Shown: one piece after another, positions 54,593 to 64,000 of the stretch
Numbering within the stretch: the first letter of the stretch is position 1
How the letters are laid out: each line of letters begins with the position of its first letter
Origin: Nicotiana tabacum
Taxonomy: Eukaryota > Streptophyta > Magnoliopsida > Solanales > Solanaceae
Direction of reading: 5' to 3'
NCBI RefSeq assembly: GCF_000715075.1
Contig: NC_134100.1
Location: forward strand, 31,106,042-31,170,041
DNA: 64,000 nt
The notes under the pieces: generated by a model
Told to the model about the DNA's origin: nothing
The model's database searches: none
The model's input: only the letters and a program-made list of their open reading frames with translations
Position numbers and translations under genes: made by a program

Positions 54593-55659
54593 GAATCTTT
54601 CACGAATTTTGTCCATTCTTCACCATTTTTCTCTTGGAGTTTGAGGTTTTCGGAGAGGTTTTGAAGAGGAAATCAAAGGGAAACTCAATGAGGTAAGTTA
54701 TTTGAGCTTAATACTTGTGATTATGGTAATTTTCAGTTGTTTAAGGATGAAATTGGTAGAAATTAGGGATGAAATTGAGGGGTTAGATCTTGGAAATTGG
54801 ACAGTTTAATTTGACGATTTGAGGGACCATTTGATGTCGGATTTTGATGATTTTGGTATGCATAGACTCATGAGTGAAAGGAGTTTCTAGTTTTGTGACT
54901 TTTGTCGAATTCCGAGATGTGGTCCCGGGGGGCGGGTTTGGGTGACTTTCGGGATTTTGGTCTAAATTGATATTTTTCGTATGGAAATGGTTCATTGGCC
55001 TATATTGATTGCATTGTAATGCTTTTGGTCAGACTCGAGACGTTCACAGGTCAATTCCAAAGGCAAGGGCATCGCGGAGTAGGGGTTTGACCGGCCTGAG
55101 GTAAGTAATGAATGTAAATCTTGTCCTGAAGGTATGAAACCCCAGATTTCACATCGTTTTACTACTGTGAGGTGACCCACATGCTAGGTGACGAGCGTGT
55201 GGGTGTGCACCATTGGGGATTTTGACTTGGTCCATCCCGTAGAAACTATAAAGTTGATTATTTGACTGAAAACTATTTGATACTTATGTGTTTTAGAAAG
55301 AACTACTATAAGTTGGGTTGAACGCCATATTTTGGGCCTTGTGCCAAAGCTGTTTGGACCTTAGAGGTCTTTTCTTATTATCCTCTCACTGTTTTGATTG
55401 AAGATCCATACTCAGTCATGTTGTGTTTACTGATTTCATAACTCAGTCTTTATTTCCCCATTTTTTATGCATAAAATGATATTTTGGGTTGAGTACCATG
55501 TTTTACTAATAGCCGGAGTGGCTTGAGAGGTTTCTAACTGAGTGAGGCCGAGGGTCTGTGTTGTGAGGATATTATGGGATCGGGTTGCGTGTCGCAGCAT
55601 GATGTTACTGATTTATGATTATGAGAGACTGAGGGCTTGATTGATTTATGCCACGAGGT

Positions 55660-55925
55660 AGCTTGTTATAGCGCTTGAGCTGTAGGAGCCCCTCCAGAGT
55701 CTGTGCACTACCAGTGAGCGAGGGTACCTTGAGTGATTGATATGATGTTTTGCCCGAGGTGCTGTTCTTGATTCATGTTGTGCTTGAGGGACTGTATACG
55801 AGTGACGATAAGGTTTGCCCGAGGGGCTGATTCTGAGTAATGTTATGCTCAAGGGGCGGTTTATGATTTATGTTGCTCGAAGGGCTGTTTACGAACGTTG
55901 TTTGCCCTTGGGGTTATTTATGATT
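55660..55925 (+). repeat. Degenerate tandem block in the LTR ('tgcccgaggggctg')
   Basis: 'tgcccgaggtgctgttcttg', 'tgcttgagggactgtatacg', 'tgcccgaggggctgattctg', 'tgctcaaggggcggtttatg', 'tgctcgaagggctgtttacg' repeat at intervals of about 30-45 bp. The same block lies at 63640-63830 in the 3' LTR. Confidence 0.75.
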
Positions 55926-56552
55926 TTCATCATTTTTACTCCAAATTGCATTGAGGCTTTGTTAAAACTGTTGAAAAACATCTTCAAATGATTTTTACCG
56001 AAAACTAGATTTTATGAAATGATTTGACTCATATATTGATTTGAAAGCATGTTGTACTTACTGAGATTTCATGATATGGATTCTATGTGTCTCTTATTGC
56101 TCAATCTTTATTTACCTTTATTACTTACTGAGTTGGCGTACTCATATTACTCCCTACACCTTGTGTGCAGATCCAGGGGTTGCTGGATGCACTAGTGAGC
56201 ATTGATTTTCATCCATCCCGAATTTGTGGAGTTAGCAAGGTAGTTGCATAGCGATTGCAGCCTTGATCTTCTCCCTCCTATCTTCCTTTAGATATTATTA
56301 GTGATTCCCAGACTGTGTTAGTCTTATATTTGTCATACAGTCCTTAGTAGATGCTCATGACTTGTGACACCCCGATATGAGGCTTTTCATTCCGCATTTT
56401 GTTATTCAGATTTATCTTATGAAATTTTTATTTACTACATAGCTTAAAGAAGTCTTTGTTTTGAAATATTGGATTGTTCTGGTTAAAGAGTCAGATTGCC
56501 TTGTTCCATGTGAGGCGCCATCACGACATGGCAAATTTGGGTCGTGACAAGT

Positions 56553-56565
56553 TGGTATGAGAGCC
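56553..56565 (+). other. Primer binding site, plus Tekay-like element
   Basis: 'tggtatgagagcc' starts three bases after the LTR end. It matches the initiator tRNA-Met complement except for G at position 7, where the minus-strand sister element has C. Confidence 0.8.
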
Positions 56566-56749
56566 TAGGTTACATAGGTCTCACTGGTCATGAGTGAGTT
56601 TTGTAAAGTCTCACAGATCGGTACGGAGACATTTGTACTTATCTTCGAGAGGCTGTGGAACCTTTAGAAAAACTTCACATTCTTGAATTCTTGTCGTGCA
56701 AATCTGTTGATTCTGGTAACTAAACTTCTGTTATTCTATTCTCTCACAG

Positions 56750-58060
56750 ATGGTGAGGACACGTGCTACTGGGCAGGATGAACAACCATTAGTACCACCA
56801 GTTGGGGTCGTGAGAGGCCGAGGTCGCGGTCGAGGCCGTGGTTGGGGCAGAGGAGCAGCCCGCCCAGCAGCTAGGGCAGCACCTGAAGATCCACCAGCCG
56901 CCCCAGTTCATGATCAGGTCCCACTTATGGATGCTCTAGCAGGACTAGCTCAGGCACCGGCTGTGCCTATTATTATTCCAGGTCTTTAGGAGACCTTAGC
57001 TTAAATCTTGACCGTGTGCACTAGTATTGCTCAAGCAGTCGCTGTTTCTACTACAACAGCTACTTCTCAGGCCGGGAGAGGCACTCAGACTCCCGCCGCC
57101 CGTACACTCAAGCAGGTTGTTCAGGGACTGCAGACACCGGTTGCACCTGCTTAGGATTTTGTGGTACCAGTCATGCCTGATGACGAGCAGCGACGATTGG
57201 AGAGATTTGGTAGACTTCAGCCTCCAGTAGGGTCTCATTCACTACTTTTCAGTTCTCTAGACTACATTTACTTGGTGGAAGGCTTATGAGAGGCGTAGGC
57301 CAGTTGGTGCAGCGCCCCCTACCTAGCAGTAGTTCTTTGTTCTCTTTCTGGAGAAGTATGTGTCGTAGTCTCGTAGAGAAGGGCTGCACAGGTAGTTCGA
57401 GTAGTTGCGTTAAGATGATATGACTGTGATGCAGTATGATATGAGATTTTTTGAGTTAGCCCGTCATGCTATCTTGTTGATTCCCACAGACAGGGAGAGG
57501 ATCAGGAGGTTCATTAATGGCCTCTCATACCAGTTACGGATCCTTATGACCAGAGAATGGGTGTTTGGTGCTTCTTTTGAGGAGGTGGTTGACATTGCTC
57601 GGGAGATAGAGTCTGTTCGCCGCCAGGAGTGAGTTGAGAGGGAGTCCAAGAGGTCTCGTGGATCCGGTAGTTTTGGGGTTCTCCGTACGGAGGTCAGTTT
57701 CAGCACGGTAGAGGCTGTCCATTCAGACATGCTCAGTCAACTTTCCCAATTCACCATGGGGAATCATCGGGCCATGGTTCCCACAGTTCTCATCAGGGCC
57801 ATTCATCACTTAGTGCTCTCCCAGCCTAGAGCTCGTCCCGTGCTCCGTCAGTTCAGGGCTCTTCCATACCAAGTTCTTCTACTAGTCATCCCGGTGCTAG
57901 GGGTTCCCTTCAGTCCCCATCTCCAGCACTAGGGGGTTCTTATGAGTTTGGGGAGTTAGGGTATATATGGAGTCAGTTTCTTTGTTGTCATGGGGGTCCG
58001 CGTCAGTAAAGGAATCAGCCATCGACTTCTGGACCAGTTACTTCATCACCCACCCAGTCA
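56750..58060 (+). pseudogene. gag of the plus Tekay-like element
   Basis: Starts 'MVRTRATGQDEQPLVPP', then an RGRGRGRG-rich stretch. In-frame stops come early (TAG at 56987-56989, TAA near 57002). The gag core 'YDMRFFELARHAILLIP' and 'RERIRRFINGLSYQLRILM' lies at 57437-57560. The zinc knuckle at 57938-57979 has lost all four ligands: Ser, Phe, Tyr and Phe stand where Cys, Cys, His and Cys belong. Gag would form the particle and bind RNA. Confidence 0.85.
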
Positions 58061-58084
58061 GCTAGGGGTAGAGGACAGTCAGGT

Positions 58085-58564
58085 ATGGGTCTCCCCATAG
58101 GGGGAGGTCGATCAGGTGGTGGTCAGGTCCGTTTCTATGCACTCTCAGCCAGACCAAATGTTATTGCTTCAGATGTTGTGATCACAGGTATTGTCTCTGT
58201 TTGTCACAGGGATGCCTCTGTATTAATTGATCTCGGTTCCACTTTTTCATACGTGTCGTCATATTTTGCTCATTATTTGGATACACCTCGCGAGTCACTT
58301 GTTTCATCTATTCGTATATCTACTCCGGTGGGCGATAGTGTTGTTATGGACCGCGTATATCAGTCGTGTGTGGTGACTATTGGGGGTTTGGAGACCCGAG
58401 TGGACCTTTTGTTGCTTAGTATAGTTGATTTTGATGTGATATTGGGCACGGATTGGTTGTCTCTATGCCATGCTATTTTGGACTGTCATTCTAAGACAGT
58501 GACGTTGGCTATACCGGTAGTGCCATGGAGGGAGGTTCGACGGATTATGTTCCTAGTAGGCTGA
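58085..58564 (+). pseudogene. Aspartic protease of the plus Tekay-like element
   Basis: 'VLIDLGSTFSYVSSYFAH' has the catalytic Asp in a D-L-G-S-T box (family usually D-P/S-G-S/A). The domain ends with 'LLLLSIVDFDVILGTDWL'. The frame is open for 159 codons to TGA at 58562-58564, where pol should continue. In contrast to the minus-strand sister, the active-site Asp survives. Confidence 0.8.
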
Positions 58565-58576
58565 TTTCATTCTTGA

Positions 58577-59187
58577 ATGCCCATTGATTTAGTTCTGGTA
58601 GTGAGGGATTTTCTAGATATGTTTCTGGAAGACCTGTCGGGCATGCCGCCGGACAAGGATATTGACTTCGGTATTGATTTGGTGCTAGGAACTCAACCCA
58701 TTTCTATTCCACTGTATCGTATAGCACTGACTGAGTTGAAGGAATTGAAGGAGAAGCTTCAGGAACTTCTTGATAAGGGGTTTATTAGGCCTAGTGTGTC
58801 GCCTTGGGGTGCACTGGTTCTGTTTGTGAAGAAGACGGATGGCACGATGAGGATGTGCATTGATACAGGTAGTTGAACAAAGTCATAATCAAGAACAAGT
58901 ATCCTTTGCCTCGTATTTATAATTTATTTGACCAGCTTTAGGGAGCGAGAGTGTTCTCCAAGATTGACCTCAGGTCAGGGTATAACCAGTTGAAGATCAG
59001 GGACTCGACCATTCTTAAGACAGCTTCCAGGACCCGATATGGTCATTATGAGTTCCTTGTGATGTCTTTTGGGCTAACCAATGCCCCAGCAGTGTTCATG
59101 CATTTGATGAACAATATGTTTCGGCCTTATCTTTACTCGTTTGTTATTATTTTCATTGATGATATTTTGGTGTACTCGAGTAGCTAA
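58577..59187 (+). pseudogene. Reverse transcriptase of the plus Tekay-like element
   Basis: '[18 protein letters not shown]', '[18 protein letters not shown]', '[16 protein letters not shown]', '[20 protein letters not shown]' and the catalytic '[11 protein letters not shown]' are present, so both aspartates of the active site and the Asp of 'KIDLRSGY' are intact. A one-base deletion near 58863, TAG in the 'YRQLNK' segment, TAG at 58939-58941 and TAA at 59185-59187 break the frame. Confidence 0.88.
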
Positions 59188-60012
59188 GAGGAGCATGTTG
59201 AGTATTTGAGAGTTGTATTGCACCGGTTGAGGGAGGAGAGGCTTTATGCAAAGTTCTCCAAGTGTGAGTTTTGGCTCAATTTAGTGGCGTTCTTGGGACA
59301 CATGGTGTCTAGTGAGGGTATTCAGGTTGATCCAAAGAAGATAAATGCAGTCCAGAGTTTACCCAGACCATCCCCAGCCACAGCAATTTGTAGCTTCCTT
59401 GGTTTGGAAAGTTATTACCGTCGGTTGGTTCATGGATTTTCATTTATTGTATCACCCTTGACCAAATTGACTCAAAAGGGTGCTCCTTTCAGGTGGTCAG
59501 ATGAGTGTGAAGTGAGCTTTCAGAAGCTCAAGACTGCCTTGACCACAACTCCAGTGTTAGTTTTGCGATCAGCTTTAGGTTCTTATATAGTATATTTTGT
59601 TGCTTCTTGGGTCGACATCGGGTGTGTGTTGATGTAGGAGGGTAGAGTGATTTCTTATGCTTCCCGTCAATTGAAGCCCCATGAGAAGAACTACCCTGTT
59701 CATGATTTGGAGTTGGCTGCCATTGTTCACGCATTGAAGATTTGGAGGCATTATATCTATGGTGTGTCTTGTGAGGTGTTTATTGATCATCGTAGCCTTC
59801 AGCACTTGTTCAAGTAGAGGAATCTCAATTTGAGGTAGCGGAGATGGTTGGAGCTGCTAAAGGACTATTATATTACTATTTTGTACCATCGGGGAAAGGC
59901 CAATGTGGTGGTTGATGCCTTGAGTATGAAGGTGGTGAGTATGAGCAGTTTGGCATATATTCTTATAGGGGAGAGACCTCTTGCGGTTGATGTTCAGGCT
60001 TTGGACAATTGA
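59188..60012 (+). pseudogene. RNase H and connection of the plus Tekay-like element
   Basis: '[19 protein letters not shown]', 'FLGLESYYRRLVHGFS', 'GAPFRWSDECEVSFQKLK' are the connection. '[20 protein letters not shown]' and '[12 protein letters not shown]' are RNase H. Stops at 59635 (TAG), 59815 (TAG), 59836 (TAG) and 60010 (TGA) interrupt it. At the second and third of these the minus-strand sister has CAA and CAG. Confidence 0.85.
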
Positions 60013-61562
60013 TTTGTGAGGTTGGATATTTCGAAGCCTAGTCAGATCCTAGCTTGTGTGGTTTCTCGATCTTCCTGGTTTGATCGTATCAGAGAGCGCC
60101 AGTATGATAATCCTCATTTGCTTGTCCTCAAGGATAGAGTTCAGCACGGTGATTCCAGAGATGTGACTATTGGTGATGATGGGGTATTGAGGATGCAGGG
60201 CCGGATATGTGTGCCCAATATAGATGGGATCTGGGAGTTGATTCTGGAGGAGGCCCATAGCTCGCGATATTCCATCCATCGGGGTACCGCAAAGATGTAT
60301 CAAGATTCGAGACAACACTATTGTTGGAGGAGAATGAAGAAAGATATAGTGGGGTTTGTAGCTCGGCGCCTCAATTATCAGCAGGTGATGTATAAGCATC
60401 AGAGACCGGGTGGCTTGCTTCAGCAGATGGATATTCCAGAGTGGAAATGGGCGTGGATCACCATGGATTTTGTAGTTGAACTCCCACGGACTTTGAGGAA
60501 GTTCGTTGCCATTTGGATGATTGTGGATCGGCGGGCCAAGTCCGCACATTTCATTTCTGTGTGTACTACCTATTCTTCAGAGTGGTCAGCTGAGATTTAT
60601 ATCCGAGAGATTGTTTGCATGCATGTTGTCCCAACTTCCATCATTTCAGATAGAGGTACTCAGTTTACATCATAGTTTTGAAGGGCCGTGCAGTGAGAGT
60701 TGGGTACTCAGGTTGAGTTGAGCACAACCTTTCACCCTCAGATGGTCGGGCAGTCCGAGCGCACGATTCAGATATTGGAGAACATGTTGCACGCTTTTAT
60801 TATTGATTTTGGGGTTCATGGGACCAATTTCTACCACTCACGGAGTTTGCATATAACAATAATTATCAGTAAAGTATTCAGATAGCTTAATATGAGGCTT
60901 TATATGGGAGACGGTGTAGATCTCCAGTAGGTTGGTTTGAGCCGGGCGAGGCTAGGCTTTTGGGTACAGACTTGGTACAATATGCTTTGGAAAAGGTGAA
61001 GGTGATTCAGGAGCGACTTCGTACAGTGCAGTCGAGACAAAAGAGTTATGCGGATAGAAAGGTTTGGGATGTGTCTTATATGGTTGGGGAGAAGGTTTTA
61101 CTGAAGGTTTCACCCATGAAGGGTGTTATGAGATTTGGGAAGAAGGGTAAGTTTAGCCCTCGGTTCATTGGGCCTTTTGAGGTGCTTCGGAGGATTGGGG
61201 AAGTGGCTTATGAGCTTGTGTTACCACCTAGATTGTCGTGTGTGCATCCAGTATTTCATGTTTCTATGCTCCGAAAGTATGTCAGCAATCCATCTCATGT
61301 TTTGGATTTCAGCACGGTTCAGTTAGACGGTAATTTGACTTATGATGCGGAGCCAATGGCTATTTTGGAGCAACAAATCCGAAAGTTGAGATCAAAGGAT
61401 AGAGCTTCAGTGAAAGTGCAGTTGAGAGGTTGGCCCATCGAGGAGGCTACTTGGGAGACCAAATTGGAGTTTCAGAGCAGATATCCACACCTGTTTGAGG
61501 CTTCGGGTATGTTTCTAGACTCGTTCGAGGACGAACGTTTGTTTAAGAGGGGGAGGTTGTAA
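60013..61562 (+). pseudogene. Integrase with chromodomain-like C-terminus, plus Tekay-like element
   Basis: The zinc-binding part is 'IHRGTAKMYQDSRQHYCWR' and 'RRLNYQQV', where both Cys of the family CLNC are changed. The core has Asp in 'WAWITMDFVVELPRT', Asp in 'SIISDRGTQFTS' and Glu in 'MVGQSERTIQILENM'. Three stops cluster at 60673-60695. '[19 protein letters not shown]' and '[20 protein letters not shown]' form the GPY/F module. '[19 protein letters not shown]' and '[17 protein letters not shown]' form the chromodomain-like end. In the family this end steers integration to heterochromatin. The final ORF (60960-61562) runs through to the 3' LTR start. Confidence 0.88.
61545..61557 (+). 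other. Polypurine tract, plus Tekay-like element
   Basis: 'aagagggggaggt' immediately precedes TGTAACGACC. Confidence 0.85.
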
Positions 61563-64000
61563 CGACCCGATCGGTCGTATTGTGATTTATAGCCATGTTT
61601 CCCCCATTTCTGCTACTTTATGTGTTCCTCAGCAGTATTTCATCATATTGTGTTGGTTGGTTTGGGTTCGGAGTGGTTTCGGTGTGGAATGAGACACTTA
61701 GTCTCCTATTTGGAAGTTTAAGTTGGAAAAGTCAAGCGGATGTTGACTTATATGTAAATGATCTCGAATGAGAATTTTGATGGTACGGTTAGCTCCGTTA
61801 GGTGATTATGGAATTGTGAGCGCGTCCGGAATGTGATTTGGAGGTCCGTGGTAGAATTAGGCTTGAATTGGCGAAATTGGAAATTTGGCGATTCTCGGTC
61901 GGCAGTGAAAATTTTGATATTAGGGTCGAAATGGAATTCCAAAAATTGGAGTACGTCCGTAGATTTATTTGTGACGTGTGTGCAAAATTTTTATGTCATT
62001 TGGATGAGGTTTGATAGGTTTCAGCATCGTTTGCGGAATTTGAAAGTTTAGAAGTTCTTAGGCTTGAATCTGAGGGTGATTTGGTGTTTCGATGTTGTTT
62101 TGTGTGTTTCGAAGGCTCGACTAAGTTTGATTGTTGATATATGACTTGTTGGAATGTTTGGTAGAGGTCCCGAGGGCCTTGGTTAGATTTGGATGGTTGA
62201 CGGATCAAGGATGGAATTTGAGGAAATGCTGAAGATTTCCTTCAGCTGTCAAAACCTCACCTGGGGAGTGGGGACCGCAGGTGCGATGGCTGCAGACGCG
62301 AAGAGGGACCACATATGCGAGATTTGGGAAGCTGAGGCAAAATCGCAGGTGCAGAAGGAAGAGCGCACATGCGAGACCACAGGCGCAGGTATTGGACCGC
62401 AGAAGCAGTTATGGGCGGTTAATTGAAAACTGCAGATGCGGTTGTTTTGACCGCAGAAGATATGGGAAAAGGGCCACAGGTGCGAGATGCCTGGTCAGAA
62501 AGTATATAAGGAATCCTTCGCGAATTTTGGCCATTCTTCACCAATTTTCTTTCGGAGTTTGAGGTTTTCGGAAGGGTTTTGAAGTGGAAATCAAGGGGAT
62601 ACTCATTGAGGTAAGTCATTTGAGCTTAATACTTTTGATTATGGTAATTTTCAGTTGTATAAGGATGAAATTTGTAGAAATTAGGGACGAAATTGAGGGT
62701 TTAGGGCTTGGAAATTGGAGAGTTTAATTTGAGGATTTGAGGGACCATTTGATGTCGGATTTTGATGATTTTGGTATGCATAGACTCGTGAGTGAAAGGA
62801 GTTCTAGTTTTGTGACTTTTGTCGGATTTCAAGACATGGACCCAGGGGCCGAGTTTGGGTGAATTTCGGGATTTTTGTCTAAATTGATAATATTTCGTAT
62901 GGAATTGATTCATTGGCCTATATTATTGCATTGTATTGCTTTTGGTCAGACTCGGGATGTTCGGAGGCCCATTCCAGAGGCAAGGGTGTCACGAAGTAGG
63001 GATTAGACCGGTTTGAGGTAAGTAATGATTGTAAATCTTGTTTTACGGGTATGAAGCCCCGAATTTCACATCGTTTTACTATTGTAAAGTGATGCACCTG
63101 ATAGGTGACGAGCGTGTGGACATACACCATTGGGGCTTGTGACTTGGTCCGTCCTGTAGCAACTATAAAGTTGTGTATTTGACTGAAAACTATTTGATAC
63201 ATATGTGTTTTAGAAAGAACTACTATAAATTGGGTTGAACGCCATATTTTGGGCCTTGTGCCAAAGTTGTTTGGACATTAGAGGTCTTTTCTTATTATCC
63301 TCTCACCGTTTCGATTTAAGATCCATACTCAATCATGTTGTGTTTACTGACTTCATAAATCTATCTTTATTATCCCGTTTTTGATGCATAAAATGATATT
63401 TTGGGCTGAGCATCCTGTTTTACTGATAGCTCGCGTGGCTTGAGAGGTTTCTGACTGAGTGAGGCCGAGGGCCTATGTTGTGAGGATATTATAAGATCGG
63501 GTTGCGCCACAGCATGATGTTACTGATGTATGATTATGAGAGGTCGAGGGCCTGATTGATTTATGCCACGAGGTGGCTTGTTATAGCGCTTGGGTTGTAG
63601 GAGCCCCTCCACAGTCTGCACACCCTAGTGAGCGTGGGTACCCTGAGTGAGTGATATGATGCTTTTGTCGAGGGGATGTTCTTGATTAATGTTGTGCCCG
63701 AAGAGCTGTATACAATTTAGGGTGAGGTTTGTTCGAGGGGCTAATTCTGAGAAATGTTATGCCCGATGGGCGGTTTATGATTCATGTTGCCCGAGGGGCT
63801 ATTTACGAACGTTGTTGCCCTAGGGGCTGTTTATGATTTTCATCACTTTTACTCCAAATTGCATTAAGCCTTTGTTGAAACTGTTGAAAAACATCTTCAA
63901 ATGATTTTTACTGAAAACTGATTTTTTACGAGATGATTTGACTCATATACTGATTTGAAAGCATGTTGTACTTACTGAGATCTCATGATATAGATTCAAT
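61558..64000 (+). repeat. 3' LTR of the plus Tekay-like element, cut by the window end
   Basis: Starts TGTAACGACCCGATCGGTCG and aligns with 53635 onward across all 2443 bases seen; about 470 bp remain outside the window by comparison with the 5' LTR. Confidence 0.92.

Larger units (their letters stand above)
53635..56549 (+). repeat. 5' LTR of the plus Tekay-like element (2915 bp)
   Basis: TGTAACAACC...GGGTCGTGACA. Contains a GC-rich word cluster (54332-54570), TATA box TATATAAG at 54585-54592, and a degenerate tandem block 'tgcccgaggggctgtt' (55660-55925) that also occurs in the 3' LTR. Confidence 0.92.
53635..64000 (+). mobile_element. Tekay-like chromovirus (Ty3/Gypsy), plus strand, 3' LTR cut by window end
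   Basis: 5' LTR 53635-56549, primer binding site, gag, protease, reverse transcriptase, RNase H, integrase with a chromodomain-like tail, polypurine tract, and 3' LTR from 61558. The left flank tggct (53630-53634) should be the target duplication. By eye the LTRs differ at about 12% of the first 200 bp, so the insertion is old. Most pol stops are at codons that are Gln, Arg or Trp in the family. Closely related to the minus-strand element at 17632. Confidence 0.9.

Overview
The window looks like a nuclear segment of a repeat-rich dicot genome, most likely Solanaceae and probably Nicotiana. The reasons are the AT-rich intergenic DNA, the small MITEs with 'tttatgtga'-type ends, the chromovirus and Tat-type Ty3/Gypsy elements with LTRs of 2.7-4.6 kb, and a plant methylesterase gene with spliceosomal introns. 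Organism and clade names are inference from recognised families; no search was run.

Layout. 1-10362 (+): 3' part of a Tat/Ogre-like Gypsy element (RNase H, integrase, a 2-kb tandem array, polypurine tract, 4.58-kb LTR), inserted into a Tekay-like LTR of which 36 bp remain. 11079-14515 (-): the only complete host gene, a three-exon methylesterase (MES family, 262 aa) whose splice sites and phases all fit; intron 1 carries a ~630-bp foldback. 14.5-17.6 kb: gene-free DNA with several MITEs. 17632 to about 26.4 kb (-): a Tekay-like chromovirus with a deletion that fuses integrase to the interior of its 3' LTR. 26636-31395 (+): a decayed Copia element with two 344-bp LTRs. 31.4-34.7 kb: a lone exon resembling Sas10/Utp3/C1D (neuroguidin-like) proteins, a hAT-type element with a perfect 8-bp target duplication, a 180-bp tandem duplication, microsatellites and a long-TIR element.

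34.7-64.0 kb is a nest. Two LINE pieces stand head to head (34746-35628 minus, 35629-50594 plus). The plus LINE was invaded by a non-autonomous LTR element (36317-44370, target duplication tgcaa) that carries a decayed 'putative plant transposon protein' ORF, then by a Copia element with 141-bp LTRs (44580-48543, target duplication atgac), and it is broken at 50595 by a Gypsy LTR. That LTR is itself split at 53635 by a second Tekay-like chromovirus, which runs out of the window inside its 3' LTR.

The transposable elements carry disabling mutations wherever their coding regions are visible. Most nonsense codons lie where the related copy or the family has CAG, CAA, CGA or TGG, so they look like C-to-T or G-to-A changes, as expected for long-methylated DNA. 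The main things worth a second look are the intronic foldback with a 32-bp copy of the catalytic-serine exon beside it, the family-specific GC-rich words lying directly upstream of LTR TATA boxes in different LTR families, the tandem array inside the Tat element, the mismatched LTRs of the non-autonomous element, and the isolated neuroguidin-like exon. I found no CRISPR array, rRNA or tRNA gene, and no convincing new biochemical system.
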